Shown: positions 1 through 9,532 of the stretch, piece by piece
Position numbering within the stretch: the stretch's first letter is position 1
How the letters are laid out: every line of letters begins with the position of its first letter
Assembly (NCBI GenBank): GCA_011032825.1
Contig: JAADJZ010000026.1
Location: forward strand, 372,001 to 436,000
Direction of reading: 5' to 3'
DNA from: Massariosphaeria phaeospora
Taxonomy: Eukaryota > Ascomycota > Dothideomycetes > Pleosporales
DNA: 64,000 bases
The notes under the pieces: model-generated
The model's database searches: none
Seen by the model: the letters and a program-made list of their open reading frames with translations, nothing else
What the model was told of the DNA's origin: nothing
Position numbers and translations under genes: made by a program

Positions 1-559
1 CTTTCGAAGCCTGGAACTCAGTCTTGAGCGTCTCCGTGAAAACTTGCCAAGGTGTCTTGTCACCGTGTGGCGGTGGCGGAGCGTCCTTCTTCTTGCCCTC
101 TTTCTGCTCCCCTTGTTCCTCTTCTCCAGTCTTCTTCTCTCCCGCTTCACCCTCTTTTCCGTCGGCCGGCTTCTCCTCTGCGGTGCCCTCTGGCGAGGCT
201 GATGCCTTGGGATCTGTCTTGGGCTCCGGCGCCTGGTCTCTCACGTCCTCTGTCGGTTTCTTTTGCGCCTGCTGAGATAATGGAGACTGAGAAGAAAAGT
301 GGCGGGCGTAGGTGGATGAGGCGCGGAGCACTATGTCCTGTGGTAGGAGATCACTCCGCAGGAAGTGGAAGGTGGAGGACGGGGGTTGAGATAGTGGGAG
401 CCGTTGCAGATTTACTGATGGCCGCGACGTTAGAGATGCTGTTGTTAACCGTCTATATGCTGCTGCTCGACCGTGAACACTGGAAGGCGAAACGGCGAAT
501 GGCCGGAGGCTGCTCCATCTTGCCGCAGCAGAAACGGTTCCGGCGGTCGGTGGTCGCAT
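1..559 (-). CDS. TIM44: Mitochondrial import inner membrane translocase subunit TIM44 (N-terminal part, cut by window edge)
   Basis: The frame is open without a stop from the ATG at 559-557 down to base 1, about 186 codons. The first ~70 residues are Arg/Ser/Ala-rich with few acids, as expected of a matrix-targeting presequence. A Lys/Glu/Pro-rich linker follows, and then the block DKTPWQVFTETLKTEF, which I recognise as the start of the conserved TIM44 region. TIM44 is the matrix-side peripheral subunit that docks mtHsp70 at the TIM23 channel during presequence import. Only the N-terminus is present; the membrane-binding C-terminal domain lies outside. No intron is needed in the visible part. 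It is divergent from the mitoribosomal gene uS11m across 261 bp. The identification rests on one conserved block plus the presequence character. Confidence 0.85.
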   Translation of the reverse strand, partial: MRPPTAGTVSAAARWSSLRPFAVSPSSVHGRAAAYRRLTTASLTSRPSVNLQRLPLSQPPSSTFHFLRSDLLPQDIVLRASSTYARHFSSQSPLSQQAQKKPTEDVRDQAPEPKTDPKASASPEGTAEEKPADGKEGEAGEKKTGEEEQGEQKEGKKKDAPPPPHGDKTPWQVFTETLKTEFQASK

Positions 560-820
560 GCTCTGTTCTATCAGTAGACACGACCGAGTAATCAGTCAGA
601 CGCAAAGAAGCTCGCGCCAAAGATGTGGAGTCGAGGTTTGGGCGCCGATGATCTGAGAAAGAGTGACGCCGCCGCCGCCGCCCTCGTCCATTTTCTTCCG
701 ATGCAGCACGGGCCACTCACCTTTTTCTGCCGCGTTCTGAGCACTCAATCGGACCAGCATTGGCGCATCGCCGCATCGCCTCTCACCGTGTCATTCCTAT
801 ACATGGGCAGTCCCACAGCA
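560..820. promoter_or_regulatory. Divergent promoter between TIM44 and uS11m
   Basis: A 261-bp gap between two divergently transcribed start codons, both for mitochondrial proteins, so it must hold both promoters. No clear TATA box was seen. A GCC trinucleotide run lies at about 668-683. Confidence 0.55.
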
Positions 821-1450
821 ATGCGCGCCTTCCGTTCTCTGCAACCTTCTATCTGCGCGTCATGCCGCTCGTCGCTGCCCAACCAGTCGCTGGCGCCCCT
901 CCGACCCTTCTCGAGCTCCGTCCGCAGCCACGCCAGAGATGCATCCCCGCGTGGCAGCCTGGACCAAACCTTGGGCGCGGTGGCTCACAATTTCAAAAGA
1001 GCATCCGATGACTTCGGCAACATGATCCCACCATCCGGGAAATTCGCGAACCTCGTCAAGCAGGAGTGGGAAGAGGACCTGCGGCACCATCTCCACATCT
1101 ACTCGCACAAGCACAACACACACATCACGCTCTCGAAGCCGAATCGCGACTCGCTGATATCGGTATCTTGCGGTAATATTGGATTTCGGAAAGCTGGGCG
1201 GGGGACATATGATGCCGCATACCAGTTGGCTGCCTTCGTCATGAGCCGAATTCAAGACAAGGGGCTGCTGCCAGACATTGAAAAGTTGGAGCTTATCTAT
1301 CGGGGGTTTGGACCTGGACGAGAAGCTGTCACCAAGGCCATTCTGGGCTCAGAGGGAAAGTATCTTCGGGATAAGATTGTCAAGCTGTCTGATTCCACGC
1401 GCCTGAAGTTTGGCGGGACTAGGAGTAAGAAGCCGAGAAGATTGGGTTAG
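821..1450 (+). CDS. MRPS18: Mitochondrial small-subunit ribosomal protein uS11m
   Basis: Intron-free 209-residue protein. Residues 1-45 are a typical mitochondrial presequence (MRAFRSLQPSICASC, Arg/Ser-rich). The C-terminal half carries the S11 fold: SVSCGNIGFRKAGRGTYDAA, then a helix, then the GFGPGREAV loop, and a basic tail ending SKKPRRLG. Bacterial uS11 sits on the 30S platform next to the mRNA exit path; the mitochondrial version (yeast Mrps18) does the same in the 37S subunit. The frame is open further upstream, and an ATG at 803 is also in frame. I chose 821 because the presequence begins there directly and the upstream residues look like untranslated leader. It shares a promoter region with TIM44. 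Confidence 0.88.
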   Translation: MRAFRSLQPSICASCRSSLPNQSLAPLRPFSSSVRSHARDASPRGSLDQTLGAVAHNFKRASDDFGNMIPPSGKFANLVKQEWEEDLRHHLHIYSHKHNTHITLSKPNRDSLISVSCGNIGFRKAGRGTYDAAYQLAAFVMSRIQDKGLLPDIEKLELIYRGFGPGREAVTKAILGSEGKYLRDKIVKLSDSTRLKFGGTRSKKPRRLG

Positions 1451-1676
1451 GAGAACACAGGAAAACCCGGGCCTTTAGAAGAAAAGCGGAGACTCGCTTC
1501 CAGAGCGGTTACTTGTGCCTAGAAGCCCGGCCTGGGGTTATACATCACAGCATTATCTGGGAGCATAAATTATCTATTACCCCAAATCGGGCTAGGAGAC
1601 CGAAGAGGAAGTGTAACATCCACGTACTGTACATTTCAAGTTCATGTACATCTTCAAGAGACAATTGTACAAACAG

Positions 1677-2536
1677 TCATGTTATTCTCTGGGACAACGG
1701 AGCTCTCTCCGCTGGAGGCAACTCCCTACTGTCAAGATCTTTGATCGCGACCAACCTGGGTGCATAAGTTGTGGTCGTGTACCTCGGAGGCCCTCCTGTG
1801 CTTCCTTGCTCACTTCCACCGCTACTGCTAGATAATGCCAGCGGGTCATTGTCCCAGTCATCTGCGTCGTCTTCAGAAGTTCGTTTCTGGAGTCTCTGGT
1901 CGTGTCGCAGCATAGACGATCTTTCGTCGTCAAAGTCCTCGTCAAGGAGCTCTCCATCCGCAGTATCATAATCCGGTGGTGCAATCCATTCCCGTGGCAC
2001 AACGCATGGGAGAGCTACGCCTATGCTAGCGGCGCGATTGAGCCAACCCGGCGCGGAACGACTGGTGAGCTTTTCGCAAAGGTAGGATGTGAAGTGGTTG
2101 CAATTCTTTGTGAGCAGATTGTATGAGGTTCCGTGGAACCGTTCGGATGCCTATTGCAGTTGTCAGCCTAGTCTTCGCATTCAGAGTAACTATATACTTC
2201 GTGAATGATAGCTTGGAGCTCTTCCTCTGGTCGAAATGAGAAGCCTTGTAGCACACTATGCTTGAACGTTCCACCCGGGGGTTCTTGTCTAGGTTTTGTC
2301 CAGTACACACCCGTCATCATGGGCTGGTCATGTCCCCCATAGGCGTATTCTCTGTCATTGATGACGACGCCTGAGTGCAGGAGAGAGCTCCCTATTGCCC
2401 ATAGCACTGTCGACACCTTTCCCGGGGGCAGCAAGTCGTATACGTGTATCTTGATCTCCGTTCTTTGGAGGGATAGCGTCGACCTGTGATTTGCGGAGCT
2501 TTTGCGGGAAGGTTTGGGGCGTGTGGAGGAAGACAT
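1677..2536 (-). CDS. PPPDE/DeSI-family putative cysteine peptidase
   Basis: Two exons on the minus strand, 2536-2198 and 2150-1677, with a 47-nt intron (GT at 2197, AG at 2151) joined in phase 0; 270 residues. After a basic Ser-rich N-terminus (1-28) comes the papain-like PPPDE fold: HVYDLLPPG, then the catalytic-His segment LLHSGVVI (His54), REYAYGGHD, and, directly after the splice, the catalytic-Cys segment LLTKNCNHFT (Cys130). This family (DeSI-1/2 in animals) removes ubiquitin or SUMO-type modifiers; the substrate here is unknown. Residues ~180-270 are an acidic, Ser/Thr-rich tail that looks disordered. Both catalytic residues are present and the splice restores the Cys block, so the model is firm. 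It diverges from OLA1. Confidence 0.88.
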
Positions 2537-3228
2537 TGCTGTGGACGTGCCGTTGTACTGGCTTGCTCACAGTAAGGTACCAGCACCGGTTCAGTCTGAG
2601 TATCGAATCTAGTTCTAGCACCAGGGATGACGTGAAGGTGGGTCCTGGGCTAGTGATAGGTGGTAACGCGTCGGGAGGAATGGTGCGACGGTGAGGGTTT
2701 ATAGATGAATGTTGTGGAGCAAAGGAGCGGGAGCATGCCCATAGATGTAAGGATGGCGAGAACGGTACGAGGGGTGAGGGGGAGGGGTGAGAGTGAGTTA
2801 GGGTCGAGTCTGAACCGCACCGCGTTCAGTTTACTCCAGCAGTTCGCGCGGCGTCATCCCAGCCACCAGCGGCGGCGCGCTTTCCCCAAGTGGCTAGGCC
2901 AGTCACGTGACGGGCGGGGATCTCGAGTGAAAAATTCGGCCGTGGAACACCAACCGACAACCGACCTGCAGCTGGGCAGCCCACCCACTCAAGGCACCAA
3001 GGCACCACAGAGGGATTGGCTCGCCGCAGTCATCCCTCCTCTCTTCTTTCCACCACGCCCCCCACCAAACCCCTCACCTTTCCTTTCTCTTCTTTGATAC
3101 CCCATCTTCACCGGCCCGCAGCAAGTACTGTGATAGAGTACTCAACCACACTCCACACTCCCTTCTCACCTAATTTTCGCATCTCTTTCACGACCGTTCG
3201 CACCTACGCGAAGGCCAAGTCGAAGAAG
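2537..3228. promoter_or_regulatory. Divergent promoter region, PPPDE peptidase / OLA1
   Basis: 692 bp between divergent start codons. It holds the palindrome GTCACGTGAC at 2902-2911 and a long pyrimidine-rich stretch at about 3033-3100 upstream of OLA1, as is common in highly expressed fungal genes. From 3016 on, it is also open in the OLA1 frame (see findings). Confidence 0.5.
2902..2911. promoter_or_regulatory. Perfect palindromic CACGTG E-box
   Basis: GTCACGTGAC is a 10-bp perfect palindrome with a CACGTG core, the site class bound by bHLH factors such as Cbf1 or Pho4/NUC-1. It lies about 320 bp upstream of the OLA1 ATG and 365 bp upstream of the PPPDE gene. Binding is an inference. Confidence 0.4.
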
Positions 3229-4712
3229 ATGCCTCCCAAGAAAGCCGTCAAGGAGGAGAAGATCCTTCTGGGCAGGCCGGGCAACAGTCTCAAGAGCGGC
3301 ATCGTGAGTAGGAGCCCGCTGCTGTCTGTGTCGCGTTCTCACGTTAACAGTAAATGCCAGGTCGGCCTTGCGAACGTCGGTAAATCGACTCTGTTTCAGG
3401 CTATCACCAAATGCTCTCTTGGTAACCCTGCAGTGAGTCGCGTGCATTTTTAGCTGTCGGTCCTAAGCTCATCAGCATTAGAATTTCCCATACGCCACCA
3501 TCGACCCCGAGGAAGCTCGTGTCATTGTTCCAGATGACCGATTCGACTGGCTGGTTGACCAATACAAGCCGAAATCTGTCGTGCCTGCCAATCTGACCGT
3601 ATACGATATAGCTGGTCTGACCAAGGGAGCCTCGACTGGCGCTGGCTTGGGAAACGCTTTCTTGTCTCATATCCGCGTCGTCGATGCCATCTTTCAGGTT
3701 GTGCGGTGTTTTGATGACGCCGAGATCATCCACGTTGAGGGTGATGTCGACCCAGTCCGTGACTTGGACATCATCAGCGAGGAGTTGCGGCTTAAAGACA
3801 TCGAATTCACCGAGAAGGCGCTTGAGAAGCTCGTCAAGGAGACAAGGCGAGGCGGACAGAGCTTGGAGATGAAGAAGCTCAAGGAAGAACAAGCCACCGT
3901 AGAGAAGATCCTCGAGATGCTCAAGGCTGGAAAGGACGTGCGTAGAGGCGACTGGGCTCCGAAAGAAGTACGTACTGACCATCTCCTTCCACTACCGTCC
4001 CCAACTACAAGATGACAAAGAGCGAATGCTCTATAATCCCAGCTCTTTGACAACCTCTTTAACGCAGAGGCCACTTGAAAAGACGTCCAACTCTGACTTA
4101 ACCCCTACACACTATTCACATTGCTTATGAACATATTCGATTCATCTACTGACTAGTGTGAAGGTCGAAGTCATCAACCCTCTGTTCCTCCTTTCGGCCA
4201 AGCCTGTCGTCTACCTGGTCAATCTTAGCGAAAAGGACTACATTCGCCAGAAGAACAAGCACCTGCCCAAGGTCGCTAACTGGATCAAAGAGAACGCCGC
4301 TGGCGATCCGATCCTTCCTGTATCCGTTTCGTTCGAGGAGCGTCTTACGGCCATGACAGATGAGGAGGCCGAAGAGGAGTGTAAGAAAGTCGGTACCAAG
4401 TCTGCATTGCCGAAGATCGTCACCACCATGCGCAAAGTCCTCAACCTTGGTAGCTTCTTCACAACCGGCACAGACGAAGTTAGGCAATGGACAATACGGA
4501 ATGGCACCAAAGCCCCGCAGGCTGCTGGTGTCATACACGGTGACTTTGAGAAGACATTCATCCAGGTCATTGTCTACAACTTCAAAATTTTGAAGGAAGA
4601 AGGCGATGAAGCAGGCGTCAAGGCGAAAGGAAAAATCTTGACCAAGGGCAAAGATTACGTAGTCGAGGATGGCGATATCTTGCTCATTAAGGCTGGTGCA
4701 GCAAAATCATAA
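3229..4712 (+). CDS. OLA1: Obg-like ATPase 1 (YchF family)
   Basis: Four exons, 3229-3303, 3361-3432, 3482-3967 and 4164-4712, giving 393 residues, the usual size of the family (about 396). The P-loop GLANVGKST (27-35) is split just before by intron 1; DIAG (91-94) is the G3 motif; NLSE (231-234) replaces NKxD, the hallmark giving YchF/OLA1 preference for ATP over GTP. A coiled-coil arm lies between about 125 and 190. The C-terminus is a TGS domain ([12 protein letters not shown] to [13 protein letters not shown]). OLA1 is a cytosolic ribosome-associated ATPase linked to translation and stress control. The last intron (196 nt) is longer than the others; its acceptor must be the AAG at 4161-4163, because the nearer TAG at 4154-4156 breaks the frame. 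The start is the only in-frame ATG. Confidence 0.93.
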
Positions 4713-4975
4713 GTATCTACTTGGGCCCATCTAGCATTGATCCGACTCAAGAGCAGTAGATGTTCAGGCTGGATATTGGAAGTGACCTGCCTTAAAAGCA
4801 AACGGGCTAGGATCATGATGAATGAACAAATGCATTCCATTACACTAGCTCAGAAGCTTTACCCATGGAGTATCCATCTTTAGTGCAAAAATACAATCTC
4901 AATACAGAACCACCCGTCGCTATGAGCTCTAAAGTAAACCTAGGTGTGCTCAGTCTTGTTACTGAGATGCTATTG

Positions 4976-7900
4976 CTATCTCGACATTTTCTTCTCCTCG
5001 GCCAGCATCCAGCTATTCCCGCAGACACAATGCTTCGCCACCCCCATCAGCCAATGGATATGATGAGGGGCATACCCTGGCATGCCCTGCGTCACATCCT
5101 CCATGTAGGCACCGCACCGCACACACTGCCTCAACTGCGGCTTGCGCTTCCTCGCGTCGCCCGCGGGCGCGGCCTCTGCTTTGACGACGCCGGCCTTAGT
5201 GTCCGCTGCGGCCGCGCCATCGCCCCGCTTGCGGTTCTGCAGCGCCGTCGACGCCGACGCCAGGGGCGAGGACTGCGCGCCCGTCCCGCGAATCACCATC
5301 TTCTGGCACACATCGACAACGTGCGAGTCGAACCAGGCGGTCGCGCGGCGCGAGTGCTGCAGGCCCAGCCACGTCGTGTCGAAGAACATGACCTTGGCGA
5401 TGTCGAGCTTGTCGGCCAGGCAGCCGTTGGGCTGGGCGTCGTTGAACAGCGAGTCGGTCAGCAGGCGCTTCGCGACGGGCATGAGTACGTCGGGCACGCG
5501 GCCGAGCATCAGGTCGCGCTCGACGGCGTTGCGCTGCGCGTCGCTGAGGCTGTGTCGCTTGTACATGCTGCGCACCAGGTGCTGGGCCTCGGAGACGAGG
5601 GCCTCGAACAGCCGCCAGTCGAGCGGGATCTCGCTGACGGCGTGGTGCAGCGGGAAGTAGATCTTGCGGCTCTCGGGGCTGACGCTGTTGTTCGTGGAGA
5701 GCAGCGCGGTGCGGTTGATCCACTGGAGCGGCGGGCCCCAGAGCTTCATCATCATGCGCGGGAAGGCGGACAGCAGGATGAGGATGGCGGGTTTGTTGAG
5801 TTCGTGGATGCGGGCCTCGAGGGTGGCGCGGTCGAGGGGGGTCGAGGGCGGGTTGCGGAACGAGTAGGCGACGGCGAAGACCTCGTCGATCATGTAGTTT
5901 ATGAAGTGCATGATCCAGCGGCAGATGCCGATGAATTGGGGGACGACTTCGGGCCGGAGGTGCTGCTTGTCGAGGTGGCCGTGCATGCGGGCGATGGTGG
6001 TGAGGATCTGGGTGACGTATTTGATGTTGAGGATCATCCAGGCCATCTTGCTGGTTACCGAGCGGTTGACAGTGCCTTGGAGGCCGAGAAGGTGGGTCGC
6101 GGATAGGATCTTGACGAAGTAGGGTGAGCGGCCAAGGACTAAGAGTTGGTTGCCTGCTTGTTCGTCGACGCCGCAATCCAGGTTGACGTTCAGGCAGTCG
6201 TAGAGAAGAGAGACGAACTGGCGCTTCCGGTTGTCGGAGAGCTCGCCTATTATGGAGAAGATATCGTCCGATGTGAAGTACTGGTTCGCAGATGAAGCAG
6301 ACTGAAGGGTAAGGGCTGCGAGAGCGGCGTAATGGCGGGCGTCTTCCTCGTCGGTGGCGAGCGAGCCGTGGGTATACTCCATAGAACGGAGTTTGATGAC
6401 GCCGTCCTGCTGCATGCAGACCGCCATGCAATAGTTCGGCGACAGTGCAATGTGAGGAGATGGATCAAGTGGCGGGAATGAGAAGCCCGCTTGTGGTAGA
6501 GACGTTACACTTGTGGTGTTATAGTCTGGGGTGATAATTTCCATAGTCGAGCGTTTCCTGAATTCGATAGTGCCGTCACTGTGACAGAAGGCGAGAAACA
6601 TGTTATACCAAAGGGGGGTAAACGAAAGTATTACTGAATGCATGATGGTTTCGGGCAGTCTCTTCAGCAGAAAGACATTGCGGGATGGTACTGCGCTTAC
6701 ACTTTTCTTCTTCGACGTGACCTTGTCGAGATTTGAGTGGAGCTGGTTTTGCAGTGTTTGATGGACTTCCAACTTGACGATAATACTGAAAGGGCTTTGC
6801 TGCTGCGACTGGTCCAAAGAGACGACATTTGATGGTGTCGAGAAGATAGCCTGAATCGTTGGCATTGTGCCATCGTTTTGTTCCGGAGTGACAGGCAGGA
6901 AACTCAGATGCGTGAGTTGGGCAGGGATTCGGATTCTAGGCTCAGATTGGTTGTCCATATCGCCGTTAACTACAGTAGGGCTTGTGGGGTAGCAATAATC
7001 CTCGGGGGTGACGTCGGTAACCTGCAAAGTGGGTTTGTCGAAGACCTTCAGAGTTTGCCCAGCTTTCTGGGGTTGGAGATTCCACGATACTTCAACGCGG
7101 TAAAGATGCAGTTGACCGGAGCTGTTGTAGGTAGCTAGTAGTAAGGTATTGTCTGGTAGAATCAGCACTTAGATGTCTCGTTCCCAGAGGTTGGTTTACC
7201 GTTGTTTGAAGCAAAAGCCGCGTGGGTTAGTGTCTCTCTTGTAGATGACAGCTGCCCCGGTTTCGCTGATACCTCGTGCCATGTATTGTCGGTCTGTTGG
7301 AAGCGCATTCTCAGTTCACCATGCCTTCTCAGGTACATCAACGAAGCTTTGCCCTCAACCGGATGATGGGCATCTTGAAATGTGTGTGAGGCCATTCTAA
7401 ACTTCCACTTATTGTCGGCCAGGTTTGTCGACCAGGCTATTTGATTCTGTAGGTGTAAACATGGCATCTTTGCATAGAATGGCGGGAACGAACCTTTTGC
7501 TCATAAGGGAGAATACCTAGCCAGTGGATTCCGATTACAGCCTCCATCTCGGTCTCAGAAGGTGGTAGGTCTATTTTCATGAAAGACATGCGGTCTAACG
7601 CCATAGCACAGGAGAAGATCATCAAATGGCCGGTAGCGTCTAATACAGCTAGATCGTTGCCAAGGTGGCTCCAGGATAGATGCACATACGGCTGATCGTC
7701 TTGACCGTGAGGCATTTCGAGAGGGGTGTCTTTCCCAAGATCCCATCTTCCCGTTGCTGGGTCCCGGCAGAAGACTCGCAGGTGGACAGCGTAACCGTCT
7801 GGTGTAATATATGCCACGCAGCCGTTCTTCGACCAAGCGATCTTCCTAAGGACGGTTATTACATTGCCGTTAAGCATTCCGCCCCCTGAAGCCTAGAAAC

Positions 7901-8100
7901 CCTGGCAGGGTGGCTTACTTTCTAGGAAAGCAAACAAAAGATACTTACTGGCAGCAGCCGCTAGCGCTCAGCTCATCAAGCCTGCGAGCAAGTCCTTTGA
8001 CAGGGGGCACGCTTATAGTAGGTAGTGCGACCTGCTCAGCGTCGCCGAAAAGGTCGTCGACCTCCATGTTGTACGTCGGATCGTCCATGATCAACGGCAT
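4976..8100 (-). CDS. MED16: Mediator of RNA polymerase II transcription subunit 16 (tail module)
   Basis: Four exons on the minus strand: 8100-7949, 7845-7494, 7446-7200 and 7152-4976; introns 103, 46-47 and 47 nt; 975 residues. The N-terminus (VDDLFGDAE, then [16 protein letters not shown] joined by splicing to [13 protein letters not shown]) and the beta-propeller-like first ~400 residues match fungal MED16/Sin4. The C-terminus has a Cys pair in [11 protein letters not shown] and another in HCVCGNSW, a small zinc-ribbon-like end typical of MED16. The protein belongs to the Mediator tail that contacts activators. The first acceptor (CTTAG at 7850-7846) was chosen because it alone restores the CCQ-KIAW junction; a nearer AG gives a different frame. 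A 413-codon ORF on the opposite strand is a shadow. Confidence 0.9.
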
Positions 8101-9532
8101 AGTTCGATAAGCTCGGGAGCAGACTTGGCATCTGTGGTCAGTGAATGGTTGTTTCGTTCTCCTGCGACGCGCTTTATCTGTTTTCAGCGTGCACTGGGTG
8201 GTTGGATGCGCTATCAGAGAGAGTTGATGATCACTGCGGCTTCAGATCGAGAGTGACAGCGAAAAAAAGCCAGTAAGCGTATCTAGCTCCATCGAAAAAG
8301 CGGAATGTCTTGATTGATCATTGTGGGGATCAAGATGCATGACTCGAAGGAGGGTTGGTGAGGTTGGTTCTCTTCGAGACACGAGGTTAACTGGCGGCTC
8401 TGCTGGGTGGTGGACTCGGGCCAGGATGCGTCGGCAGTAAGCGAGGCGCTAGCAGCGGCCGGCTAGCGTATCTCGTCCGGGCGAGGCGTGTCTCTCTCGT
8501 GAAGGCTTCGCGCAGCGCCCAGTGAAAGCGGCGCAGACTTCGTTCATCGCTGATTGTGAGGCGCTGCACGTCGCAGACCTCGCGAGCGCGAATTGGCACG
8601 ACCTGAAGACACAATCTGAGCAGACTCATAACAGACCGGACTACACACCGCCACCAGCCGCTGCATCCTCTCACCATAGCTGCATAGCTCTATCCAAGGC
8701 ATTACGGTGTGCTAGATACCAAGGCAGAGGTAAACCCTTTGTCTACTGTCACCAAGTCATCGGCTTGCGTGTACAGTCTTTCAATCGGCAACGAGTCTGT
8801 CTGGGGCGGTGTGCGGGAACCTGCTGCTGCAGATACAAGAACGGCAGGCCACGCCAGGGACTCGGGGCTGTTTGATGCGCCTTTGTTGTCGATTGTGCCA
8901 GCGACGACGACGCTGCTGGAGAGAGCGGGAGCGGGCAAACAAAGACGGCGAGAGAGAAGCCGCTCGTCCCATCGTCGTCGGCCGTGTTGGGTTCTGCTTG
9001 CGCAAAGACACGCCCACGCAGGCAGTTGGCACGATCCTGCCCCGGCTCGTTCCAGAGGGTAAACAGTCGATGCCGCCGCCCTTGTTTTGGTGTTCCTAGG
9101 CTTGGCGTCTTCCGTGTCAGCGCACCTCCGCCCGTCGCCCAGCAGCATCATCGACCGCGACCTCCGACCTCCAACCTCCTCATTTCCCCTCTGCGCCGTC
9201 GCTCTTCACCGCGCCCTCCTCGCGCCAGCGCGTCGGCCCTCTTCACGCGCGCCCGTCTCTATAAACCCTCCGGCTCCGCACACCGCCTCGATGATTTAGC
9301 CACTCCCGTTCTTTCGACCACCCACGGCGCACGGGGCTTACTGACTACGTGCCGCGACAGCAACTGCAGAAATTGACCTTCCCGCACCCAGCAGCTGCCT
9401 TCTCCTGCTGCGTGTTGTTGTATATTCAGCACGCTACAATAGCCACAATCGCGCCCCGTCGCTGCCCGCTCCTATTGTGCGGCGCCAGGCTTCACCTTGA
9501 CCTGCGCCGGTCGCGCCTGCTCCACCGCTCCC
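8101..9532. other. Divergent intergenic region, MED16 / sirtuin (1.4 kb)
   Basis: No coding sequence supported. The overlapping ORFs here on both strands are Arg/Ser/Pro-rich without domains. A TATAAA lies at 9260-9265, about 270 bp before the sirtuin ATG, and could serve it. The part from about 8900 on is GC-rich, with CGT/CGC-rich runs. Confidence 0.5.

Noticed and set aside
4865..6106. 413-codon plus-strand ORF
   Set aside because: Antisense of MED16 exon 4, which has family motifs; the ORF is Arg/Val/Gly-rich, a GC shadow.
8702..9151. 149-codon minus-strand ORF upstream of the sirtuin
   Set aside because: Low-complexity, no domain, overlapped by equally long ORFs in other frames.
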